A stretch of DNA of 7,345 nt, from NCBI GenBank assembly GCA_050485745.1, contig JBJHBY010000179.1, positions 1 through 7,345 of the forward strand, written 5' to 3'. Positions 1 to 6,626 of the stretch are shown in pieces; the first letter of the stretch is position 1, and each line of letters opens with the position of its first letter. Made by a program: the position numbers and the translations under genes. The notes beneath the pieces are model-generated. The model was not told the DNA's origin. It did not search any database and saw only the letters and a program-made list of their open reading frames with translations. The DNA comes from JBJHBY01 sp050485745. GTDB lineage: Bacteria; Pseudomonadota; Gammaproteobacteria; Pseudomonadales; CAMLJR01.

Positions 1-471
1 CATGTAGGTGGCGATGGTCCAGGGGCTGCCGGAAAAGCCGATCAGGGGCACCCTGCCAGCGAGCTCACTGCGAATCAACCTGACCGCATCGACCACATAG
101 GCCAGGTCGCTCTCCGGGTCGGGCACCGGCAAGGCCTCGATGTCGGCCTCGGTGCGCACAGTCTTGCGAAAACGCGGCCCTTCGCCGGTCTCGAAGTACA
201 GCCCCAGGCCCATCGCATCGGGAATGGTGAGAATGTCCGAAAACAGGATGGCGGCATCGAGATCAAAGCGCGCCAGCGGCTGCAGCGTCACCTCACAGGC
301 CAGCTCCGGTGCGGTGCAAAGATCCATGAAGCTGCCTGCACGTTCGCGGCTGGCCCGGTACTCGGGCAGGTAGCGCCCGGCCTGGCGCATCATCCAGACG
401 GGGGTGTAGTCGACGGGCTGGCGCGCGAGGGCGCGGAGGAAGGTATCGTTTTTGAGCGGGGGGTGGGGCAT
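1..471 (-). CDS. hemE: Uroporphyrinogen decarboxylase, N-terminal 157 codons (cut by window edge)
   Basis: HemE decarboxylates the four acetate side chains of uroporphyrinogen III to give coproporphyrinogen III in cytosolic heme biosynthesis. Only residues 1-157 are visible, of about 354 usual for the family. The translation has the family signature near the N-terminus, VWMMRQAGRYLPEY (residues 25-38), with the substrate-binding arginines R29 and R33. It also has FSDIL at 77-81, whose aspartate D79 corresponds to the catalytic Asp, then IPDAMGLGLYFETGEGPRF (83-101) and GFSGSPWTIATYM (145-157). The frame is open to the first base of the window. The ATG at 471-469 is chosen because MPHPPLKNDTFLRAL aligns with known HemE starts, and an AGGAG lies upstream (487-483, spacing 11 nt, slightly long). 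It lies 70 bp after gltD on the same strand, with no clear promoter of its own, so readthrough from gltBD is likely. Identification is very secure. Confidence 0.97.
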   Translation of the reverse strand, partial: MPHPPLKNDTFLRALARQPVDYTPVWMMRQAGRYLPEYRASRERAGSFMDLCTAPELACEVTLQPLARFDLDAAILFSDILTIPDAMGLGLYFETGEGPRFRKTVRTEADIEALPVPDPESDLAYVVDAVRLIRSELAGRVPLIGFSGSPWTIATYM

Positions 472-505
472 GAAAGAAAACTCTCCTGGAGCGCAGGCAT
501 GAAGT

Positions 506-522
506 GACGCGAGACGCGAGAC
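506..522. repeat. 7-bp tandem repeat in the gltD-hemE spacer
   Basis: The unit gacgcga occurs twice in direct tandem (506-512 and 513-519), followed by gac of a third partial copy. It lies between the gltD stop and the hemE ribosome binding site. No function is evident; it may be replication slippage. Confidence 0.5.
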
Positions 523-527
523 AGGAT

Positions 528-540
528 GGCGGTAGCCGCC
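528..540 (-). other. Small GC hairpin just after the gltD stop codon
   Basis: On the minus strand GGCGG, loop CTA, CCGCC form a perfect 5-bp stem one base after the gltD TAG. It is followed by ATCCTGTC and not by a T-run, so it does not qualify as an intrinsic terminator. It could protect the 3' end of a processed gltBD transcript or weakly attenuate readthrough into hemE; both roles are inference. Confidence 0.35.
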
Positions 541-541
541 C

Positions 542-1960
542 CTAAATCTCCAGATAATCCAGGATACCTTCCGCCGCCTGGCGGCCTTCCCAGATCGCGG
601 TCACCACGAGGTCAGAGCCGCGCACCATGTCGCCGCCGGCAAAGACCTTGGGGTTGGTTGTCTGGAACTTGCAGGCCTGCTCCTCCGGCGCCACCACGCC
701 ACCCCAGTCGTTGAGCTCAACACCGATGGCCTGCAGCCATTGCGGCGGGCTGGGGCGGAAGCCGAAGGCGATCAACACCATGTCCGCCGGCAGGATTTCC
801 TCGCTGCCGGGAATCGGCTGTGGCCGGCGCCGGCCGTTCTCGTCGGGTTCGCCCAACTCGGTGGTGACCACCTTTACGCCCTCGACCCGATCAGTGCCAA
901 CAATGGCAACAGGCTGACGATTGAACAGAAACTCCACGCCCTCCTCACGGGAATTGACCACCTCGCGACGAGAGCCCGGCATGTTCTCCTCGTCACGGCG
1001 GTAGGCACAGGTCACACTGGCCGCACCCTGGCGGATCGCCGTGCGATTGCAATCCATAGCGGTATCACCACCACCGAGAACCACCACGCGCTTGCCGGTC
1101 ACGCTGACGTAGTCCTTCGGGTCCTGCTCCCAACCCTGATTGCGATTGACGTTGGAAATCAGGTAGGGCAACGCTTCGTGGACACCCGGCAGCTCCTCCC
1201 CGGGAAAGCCGCCTTTCATGGAGGTATAGGTGCCCATGCCGAGGAATACCGCGTCGTATTCCTCCAGCAATTGCTGCACGGTGACATCCCGACCGACGTC
1301 GACACCGAGACGGAACTCGATACCCATGTCCTCGAAGATCTGGCGCCGCCGCTGCATCACGGATTTTTCGAGCTTGAACTCGGGGATACCGAAGGTCAGC
1401 AAGCCGCCGATCTCCGGGTAGCGATCAAACACCACGGGCTTCACCCCGGCGCGCACCAGCACATCGGCACAACCCAGGCCCGCCGGCCCGGCGCCGATCA
1501 CGGCGACGCGCTTGTCGGTCCAGACGCGGCGCGACAGGTCCGGGCGCCAGCCCATCGCCAGCGCGGTATCGGTGATGTACTTCTCGGCGGAGCCGATGGT
1601 CACCGCGCCAAAACCGTCATTCAGGGTGCAGGCGCCCTCGCAGAGACGGTCCTGCGGGCACACCCGGCCACAGACCTCGGGCAGGGTGTTGGTCTGGTGC
1701 GACAGTTCCGCCGCCTCGAACAGGTTGCCCTCGGCAATCAGCTGCAGCCAGTTGGGAATGAAGTTGTGCACCGGGCACTTCCATTCACAATACGGGTTGC
1801 CGCAATCCAGACAGCGATGCGCCTGGTGCTTGACCTGTTCTTCGCGGTAGGGCTCATAGATCTCGACAAACTGATTGAGCCGGACCGGCAGCGGACGCTT
1901 GTCCGGGTCAGCGCGGCCAACATCGAGAAACTGGAAGCTGTTGTTCAGTCGCTTGGACAT
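542..1960 (-). CDS. gltD: Glutamate synthase (NADPH) small/beta subunit
   Basis: GltD is the electron-input subunit of glutamate synthase. It oxidises NADPH at FAD and passes electrons through [4Fe-4S] clusters to the GltB subunit in the cytosol. The 472-aa length equals that of the E. coli protein. Two cysteine sets near the N-terminus fit the cluster ligands: C50, C53, C58, C62 (CLDCGNPYCEWKC) and C97, C101, C107, C111 (CGRVCPQDRLCEGAC). A GxGxxG FAD-binding motif follows at 156-161 (GAGPAG). The NADPH-binding Rossmann motif is GGGDTA at 296-301, and the C-terminal FAD contact is AGGDMVRG at 441-448. All expected motifs are intact. The ATG at 1960-1958 has an AGAGG ribosome binding site 9 nt upstream. 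It begins 15 bp after the gltB stop, so the two subunits are almost certainly cotranscribed. GltD homologues also occur as subunits of other flavoprotein systems, but adjacency to gltB settles this one. Confidence 0.98.
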   Translation of the reverse strand: MSKRLNNSFQFLDVGRADPDKRPLPVRLNQFVEIYEPYREEQVKHQAHRCLDCGNPYCEWKCPVHNFIPNWLQLIAEGNLFEAAELSHQTNTLPEVCGRVCPQDRLCEGACTLNDGFGAVTIGSAEKYITDTALAMGWRPDLSRRVWTDKRVAVIGAGPAGLGCADVLVRAGVKPVVFDRYPEIGGLLTFGIPEFKLEKSVMQRRRQIFEDMGIEFRLGVDVGRDVTVQQLLEEYDAVFLGMGTYTSMKGGFPGEELPGVHEALPYLISNVNRNQGWEQDPKDYVSVTGKRVVVLGGGDTAMDCNRTAIRQGAASVTCAYRRDEENMPGSRREVVNSREEGVEFLFNRQPVAIVGTDRVEGVKVVTTELGEPDENGRRRPQPIPGSEEILPADMVLIAFGFRPSPPQWLQAIGVELNDWGGVVAPEEQACKFQTTNPKVFAGGDMVRGSDLVVTAIWEGRQAAEGILDYLEI

Positions 1961-1969
1961 GTCACTCTA

Positions 1970-1974
1970 CCTCT
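1970..1974 (-). promoter_or_regulatory. gltD ribosome binding site
   Basis: The minus strand reads AGAGG in the 15-bp gltB-gltD gap, with 9 nt to the gltD ATG. It supports the chosen start and independent translation initiation of gltD within one message. Confidence 0.7.
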
Positions 1975-1975
1975 G

Positions 1976-4900
1976 TCACTCGGGGCGCTGCTTGATGTTG
2001 TCGAGCAGGCGATCAATGCTGGCGGCCTTGGGCTTGACCATCCAGAAGCGGCCGATGAAATCATCGAAGTGATCCAGCAGATGCTGGCCCCAGGCCGAGC
2101 CCGTCTCCTGTACGAAGGCACGGATATTGCCGCGCAGGTGATGACGATAGGCCTCGAGGGACTCGGAGTTGACGCGGCAGATTTCCACCAGTTCGCTGTT
2201 GTAGCGATCGACGAAGTTGTTCTTTTCATCCAGCACGTAGGCGAAACCACCGGTCATGCCGGCACCAAAATTGACCCCGGTCTGGCCGAGTACGGTGATA
2301 TTGCCGCCGGTCATGTATTCGCAGCAGTGGTCACCCGCACCCTCGACCACGGCGAAGGCGCCTGAATTGCGCACACCAAAGCGCTCGCCGGCACGACCCG
2401 CGGCAAACAGGCGGCCACCGGTTGCGCCGTACAGGCAGGTATTGCCGATAATCGTGGTGTCGCGCGAGGCAAAGCTGCTGCTGCGCGGCGGGTAGATCAC
2501 CAGTTTGCCACCGGCCATGCCCTTGCCGACATAGTCGTTGGCATCGCCTTCCAGGTACATGTGCAGACCGCCGGCGTTCCAGGCGCCAAAGCTCTGCCCG
2601 GCGGTCCCGGTCAGGCGCAGCACCACCGGATTCGGCTCCATACCCTGGTTGCCATGGCGGCGTGCAATCTCGCCGGACAGGCGCGCGCCAATCGAGCGAT
2701 CGCAGTTGGTGACCGTGAAGGCGAACTCGCCGCCGCGGCCGTGCTCGATGGCCTCACGACTGGTGGCGAGCATGCGCTCGGCCTTTTCGCCACGATCAAA
2801 GGGCGGGTTGCGCTCGGCCTGACAGTATTCCGGCTGCCCCTGGGCCGCCGGATCCTTCCACAGGATCGGCGCGAGATCCAGATGGCGCTGCTTTTCCGTC
2901 TCGCCTTCGCGTAGCGCGAGCAGGTCGGTACGACCAATCAGCTCGGCGATGGAGCACACGCCCAGGCGCGCCAGCCACTCCCGGGTCTCCATTGCCATGA
3001 AGGTGAAGAAGTTGACGACCATTTCCTCGGTGCCGATGAAATGCGCGTCGCGCAGGCGCGCGTCCTGGGTGGCCACACCCGTGGCACAGTTGTTGAGGTG
3101 GCAGATGCGCAGGAACTTGCAGCCCAGGGCAATCATCGGGGTGGTACCGAAACCAAAGCTCTCCGCGCCCAGCATGGCGGCCTTGACCACGTCGAGACCG
3201 GTCTTGAGGCCACCGTCGGTCTGCACCCGCACCTTGCCGCGCAGGCCGTTGGCACGCAGGGCCTGCTGCACCTCGGACAAACCCAGCTCCCAGGGACTGC
3301 CGGCATAGCGGATCGAGGTCAGCGGGCTGGCGGCGGTGCCACCGTCGTAGCCGGAAATGGTGATCAGGTCGGCATAGGCCTTGGCCACCCCGGCAGCAAT
3401 GGTGCCCACGCCGGGCTCCGACACCAGCTTGACGGAAACCAGCGCCTCGGGATTGACCTGCTTGAGGTCGAAGATCAGCTGCGCCAGATCCTCGATCGAA
3501 TAGATGTCATGATGCGGAGGTGGCGAGATCAGCGTCACCCCCGGCACCGAGTAACGCAGGCGTGCGATCAACTCGTTGACCTTGCCGCCGGGCAGCTGGC
3601 CACCCTCGCCGGGCTTGGCGCCCTGGGCGATCTTGATCTGCAGGACTTCGGCATTGACCAGATAATGCGGCGTCACCCCGAAGCGGCCGGAGGCCACCTG
3701 CTTGATCTTGGAGGAGCGCTCGGTACCGTAGCGCGCGGGGTCTTCCCCGCCCTCGCCGGAATTGGAGCGGGCGCCGAGGCGGTTCATTGCCGCGGCCAGG
3801 GATTCGTGAGCTTCCGGGCTGAGGGCGCCGAGCGACATGCCAGCGGAATCAAAGCGCTGCAGGATTGCCTCGACCGGCTCGACCTCGTCCAGGGGAACCG
3901 GCTGGATATCGCCGCGCAAATCGAGCAGGTCGCGCAGGGTCGCCACCGGGCGCCGGTTGACCAGGCCGGCGTAGTCGCGCCATTTGGCGTAGTCGCCGGA
4001 CTGCACCGCCGACTGCAGCGTCATCACCACATCGGGATTGAAGGCGTGGTACTCCTGCCCATGCACGAACTTGATCAGCCCACCCTGCCACAGTGGCTTG
4101 CGCGGGCTCCAGGCGTCCCGGGCCAGCAAGGCCTGGTCGCGCTGCAGATCCTCGAAGCTGGCGCCCTCGATACGACTGGCGACGCCGCGGAAACACAGGG
4201 AGGTCACCTCGCTGGCAAGGCCCACCGCCTCGAACAGCTGGGCGCCCCGATAGGAGGCGATGGTGGAAATGCCCATCTTCGACAAAATCTTGAGCAGACC
4301 CTTGTTGATGCCCTTGCGATAGTTGGTGTGGGCCTTGACCGGGTCGCCCAGCAGCTCGCCACTGCGGATCATGTCATCCAGCACGCTGTAAGCCATGTAC
4401 GGATACACGGCTGTGGCGCCAAAACCGAACAGACAGGCCAGCTGGTGGGAATCCCGCGCGCTGCCCGACTCTACAATGATGTTGCTGTCGCAGCGCAGGC
4501 CGGAGCGGATCAGGCGGTGATGCACCGCGCCGGTGGCCAACAGCGAATGCACCGGCAAGCGCCCCTTTTCCAGGCTGCGATCAGACAGCACCAGCAGGGT
4601 TGCGCCACCACGGACCGCCTGCTCGGCGGCATCGGCAACCGCGCGAACCGCATCCCCCAGGCCCTGCTGCGCGGGATCGTAATTCAGGTCGATGCGGTGC
4701 ACGGTGAAGCCGGGGCGGTCCAGCGCCATCAGGCGCGAGAACTTGTCCGGCGAAAGCACCGGACTGGTCAGGATGACCCGGTCAGCGTGGTCCGGTGTCT
4801 CCTCGAACACATTTTTTTCACGGCCAAGGCAGGTCTCCAGGCTCATCACGATCGCTTCCCGCAGGGGGTCGATCGGCGGATTGGTCACCTGGGCAAACTT

Positions 4901-6424
4901 CTGGCGAAAGTAGTCGTAGAGGGGGCGCTGGCCACGAGACAGCACCGCCATGGGTGTGTCGTCCCCCATCGAGCCGACCGCTTCGTTAGCGCCCTCGGCA
5001 AGAGCGCTGAGCACCTGGGCCCGCTCCTCGAAGCTGACCTGGAACATCTTCTGGCAGGTCTTGAGCGCCTCACCGGTCACCAGCTCCGGCTGGCACTCCG
5101 GCTCCAGAGTCGCCTCCAGGCGCAGGGCGTTATCCTTGAGCCAGCGCTTGTAGGGCTGGCCTCCCTTGAGCCGGCTGTCAATGTCGGCGGTGTGCATGAC
5201 CTCGCCGGTGACGGTGTCCACCGCAAAGATCTGCCCGGGTCCGACCCGGCCCTTGGCGACTACGTCCTCCGGCTTGTAACCCCACACGCCAATCTCGGAG
5301 GCGAGGGTGATGAAGTCATCACGGGTGACGACCCAGCGCGCCGGGCGCAGGCCATTGCGATCCAGCAGGCACACGGCGTGGCGGCCATCGGTCAGGACCA
5401 CTCCGGCCGGGCCATCCCAGGGCTCCATGTGCATGGAGTTGTATTCGTAGAACGCCTTCAGATCGGCATCCATGTGCTCGATATTCTGCCAGGCCGGAGG
5501 CATGATCATGCGCAGGGCGCGGAACAGGTCCATACCACCGGACAGCAGCACGTCAAGCATGTTGTCCATGCTGGAGGAGTCGGAGCCGGTGCGGTTGACC
5601 AGCGGCGAGATGCCCTCGATATCCGGCAGGCGCGGCGTATGGAATTTGGCGGTGCGCGCCTCGGACCAGTTGCGGTTGCCATCAATGGTATTGATCTCGC
5701 CGTTATGGGCGAGATAGCGGAAAGGCTGGGCCAGGGGCCAGCGCGGCTGGGTGTTGGTGGAAAAACGCTGATGAAACACGCAGATCGCCGTCTCCATGCG
5801 GCTGTCGCCGAGGTCGGCATAGAAGCGCGGCAGGTCCGCCGGCATCACCAGCCCCTTGTAGGCCAGCACGGTGTTCGACAGGCTGCAGACGTAAAAATCC
5901 GGATCCGCGGCAAGGGCATTCTCGGCCCTGCGCCGGGCGATGAACAGCCGGGTGCCAAAGGCGTCGGCCGCAACCGTGCCGGGTGCGACGAATACCTGCT
6001 CGATACCCGGCAGGCTCGCCAGCGCAATCTCCCCGCAGACTGCGGGGTCGATCGGCACGGGGCGCCAGCCAATGACCTCCAGACCCTCACCGCGAAGCGC
6101 GGCCTCAACGGCCTCACGTGCGGCAGCAGCCCGCCCCGCGTCGGTGGAGAGGAAGATCTGGCCCACACCGTACTGCTGAGGCAGGTCGACGCTGAAACAT
6201 TCCCGGGCAACCCCGCGCAGGAAGGTGTCGGGCAGTTTGAGCAACAGGCCGCAGCCATCCCCGGTCTTGCCATCGGCGGCGATACCGCCGCGGTGGGTCA
6301 TGCAGGTCAGGGATTCAATAGCCGTCTGCAACAGGCGATGACTGGCCTCGCCACGCATGTGGGCAATGAGGCCGAAGCCGCAGTTATCGCGCACGTCATC
6401 AGGTCTGTACAGGCCTGTCGTCAT
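1976..6424 (-). CDS. gltB: Glutamate synthase (NADPH) large/alpha subunit
   Basis: GltB makes two glutamates from glutamine and 2-oxoglutarate, using electrons delivered by GltD. From the ATG the product is 1482 aa, typical of pseudomonad-type GltB. The class II glutamine amidotransferase domain comes first. Its nucleophile is C15 (DNCGFGLIAH), exposed by removal of a 14-residue propeptide, and it includes HQRFSTNT (218-225) and AHNGEINT (239-246). A central domain spans roughly 440-790. The FMN/2-oxoglutarate synthase domain spans roughly 800-1210 and includes SNSGEGGEDPARYG (887-900), QGAKPGEGGQLPG (934-946) and the [3Fe-4S] ligands C1102, C1108 and C1113. The C-terminal Gly-rich beta-helix domain follows, from about residue 1225 (for example GATGGRLFAAGRAGERFGVR, 1333-1352). 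An in-frame TTG five codons earlier (6439) would also be open, but MTTGLYRPDD resembles known GltB starts and has GGGA 7 nt upstream. The stop is TGA, 15 bp before gltD. No disruption is seen. Confidence 0.98.
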   Translation of the reverse strand: MTTGLYRPDDVRDNCGFGLIAHMRGEASHRLLQTAIESLTCMTHRGGIAADGKTGDGCGLLLKLPDTFLRGVARECFSVDLPQQYGVGQIFLSTDAGRAAAAREAVEAALRGEGLEVIGWRPVPIDPAVCGEIALASLPGIEQVFVAPGTVAADAFGTRLFIARRRAENALAADPDFYVCSLSNTVLAYKGLVMPADLPRFYADLGDSRMETAICVFHQRFSTNTQPRWPLAQPFRYLAHNGEINTIDGNRNWSEARTAKFHTPRLPDIEGISPLVNRTGSDSSSMDNMLDVLLSGGMDLFRALRMIMPPAWQNIEHMDADLKAFYEYNSMHMEPWDGPAGVVLTDGRHAVCLLDRNGLRPARWVVTRDDFITLASEIGVWGYKPEDVVAKGRVGPGQIFAVDTVTGEVMHTADIDSRLKGGQPYKRWLKDNALRLEATLEPECQPELVTGEALKTCQKMFQVSFEERAQVLSALAEGANEAVGSMGDDTPMAVLSRGQRPLYDYFRQKFAQVTNPPIDPLREAIVMSLETCLGREKNVFEETPDHADRVILTSPVLSPDKFSRLMALDRPGFTVHRIDLNYDPAQQGLGDAVRAVADAAEQAVRGGATLLVLSDRSLEKGRLPVHSLLATGAVHHRLIRSGLRCDSNIIVESGSARDSHQLACLFGFGATAVYPYMAYSVLDDMIRSGELLGDPVKAHTNYRKGINKGLLKILSKMGISTIASYRGAQLFEAVGLASEVTSLCFRGVASRIEGASFEDLQRDQALLARDAWSPRKPLWQGGLIKFVHGQEYHAFNPDVVMTLQSAVQSGDYAKWRDYAGLVNRRPVATLRDLLDLRGDIQPVPLDEVEPVEAILQRFDSAGMSLGALSPEAHESLAAAMNRLGARSNSGEGGEDPARYGTERSSKIKQVASGRFGVTPHYLVNAEVLQIKIAQGAKPGEGGQLPGGKVNELIARLRYSVPGVTLISPPPHHDIYSIEDLAQLIFDLKQVNPEALVSVKLVSEPGVGTIAAGVAKAYADLITISGYDGGTAASPLTSIRYAGSPWELGLSEVQQALRANGLRGKVRVQTDGGLKTGLDVVKAAMLGAESFGFGTTPMIALGCKFLRICHLNNCATGVATQDARLRDAHFIGTEEMVVNFFTFMAMETREWLARLGVCSIAELIGRTDLLALREGETEKQRHLDLAPILWKDPAAQGQPEYCQAERNPPFDRGEKAERMLATSREAIEHGRGGEFAFTVTNCDRSIGARLSGEIARRHGNQGMEPNPVVLRLTGTAGQSFGAWNAGGLHMYLEGDANDYVGKGMAGGKLVIYPPRSSSFASRDTTIIGNTCLYGATGGRLFAAGRAGERFGVRNSGAFAVVEGAGDHCCEYMTGGNITVLGQTGVNFGAGMTGGFAYVLDEKNNFVDRYNSELVEICRVNSESLEAYRHHLRGNIRAFVQETGSAWGQHLLDHFDDFIGRFWMVKPKAASIDRLLDNIKQRPE

Positions 6425-6431
6425 AGAACCA

Positions 6432-6435
6432 TCCC
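6432..6435 (-). promoter_or_regulatory. Weak ribosome binding site that decides the gltB start
   Basis: GGGA on the minus strand lies 7 nt before the ATG at 6424-6422. The alternative TTG at 6439-6437 has only A/T-rich sequence (TTTTAAAAGCT) before it and no Shine-Dalgarno match, so the ATG is preferred. The match is short, so confidence is moderate. Confidence 0.5.
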
Positions 6436-6480
6436 ACAAAGCTTTTAAAAATCAGAAAGATAGCGAGGGCTTCTGAGCCG

Positions 6481-6499
6481 TCCCGGGAAAACCCCGGGA
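6481..6499 (-). other. GC-rich hairpin in the presumed gltB leader
   Basis: On the minus strand TCCCGGG, loop GTTTT, CCCGGGA form a perfect 7-bp stem. It lies about 57 nt before the gltB ATG and just downstream of the predicted sigma-70 start site, so it would be in the 5' untranslated leader. No T-run follows directly, so it is not an obvious intrinsic terminator. A smaller 4-bp hairpin (GGCT/AGCC, 6468-6479) lies next to it. Possible roles are mRNA stability or a regulator target; nothing in the sequence identifies one. Confidence 0.5.
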
Positions 6500-6512
6500 A
6501 AAAGGGAGACCG

Positions 6513-6541
6513 ATTTTACACGGTAGGCGAACGCTCGCCAA
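6513..6541 (-). promoter_or_regulatory. Putative sigma-70 promoter for gltBD
   Basis: On the minus strand TTGGCG (6541-6536, four of six matches to the -35 consensus) is followed by a 17-bp spacer and TAAAAT (6518-6513, five of six matches to the -10 consensus). The start site would be near 6506, leaving a leader of about 80 nt. Position and orientation fit gltB. The promoter was found by reading only, so a chance match cannot be excluded. Confidence 0.5.
6526..6539. promoter_or_regulatory. Inverted repeat over the putative -35/spacer (possible operator)
   Basis: GGCGA and TCGCC arms are separated by four bases. The repeat overlaps the -35 hexamer and upstream spacer of the putative sigma-70 promoter, where a bound protein would block polymerase. 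The arms are short and match no regulator site I recognise, so the operator role is only a suggestion. Confidence 0.35.
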
Positions 6542-6571
6542 ATTTTGTCCGAAACGAGCGGAAGGGATGGC

Positions 6572-6588
6572 AGCAAAAGGTGCGCCAA
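6572..6588 (-). promoter_or_regulatory. Putative sigma-54 (RpoN) -24/-12 promoter for gltBD
   Basis: The minus strand reads TTGGCGCACCTTTTGCT. Against the sigma-54 consensus YTGGCACGrNNNTTGCW it keeps the invariant GG and GC dinucleotides exactly 10 bases apart and matches 11 of 14 defined positions. It points toward gltB, and the start site would be near 6561, about 136 nt before the ATG. Sigma-54 with NtrC is the classic nitrogen-limitation system, so control of glutamate synthase is plausible. I found no NtrC-type enhancer or convincing IHF site nearby, which keeps confidence moderate. Confidence 0.5.
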
Positions 6589-6626
6589 CCGGCACATCTA
6601 GTAGTCAACGGCTCATAGTACACGGC

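Noticed and set aside
498..500. Upstream ATG as an alternative hemE start
   Set aside because: It is out of frame with HemE, and the ATG at 471 matches the family N-terminus.
740..2365. 541-codon plus-strand open frame spanning gltD and the end of gltB
   Set aside because: It is in antisense register with two well-supported genes, has no recognisable protein family, and has no separate promoter or ribosome binding site that I could see.
6425..6439. TTG start extending GltB by five residues
   Set aside because: It has no Shine-Dalgarno match, and the downstream ATG gives the family-typical N-terminus and 1482-aa length.
3041..6448. 1135-codon plus-strand open frame
   Set aside because: It lies codon-for-codon antisense to gltB, which has every expected catalytic motif. 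Its translation shows no recognisable domain, and codon bias explains its openness.
6573..6595. Intrinsic terminator for the DamX-like gene (GTGC/GCAC stem, then CTTTTGC)
   Set aside because: The stem has only four clean base pairs and the T-run is four bases. The same bases are better explained as the sigma-54 element.
6603..6608. TTGACT as a -35 element on the minus strand
   Set aside because: No acceptable -10 hexamer lies 16-18 bp downstream; the sequence there is GC-rich.
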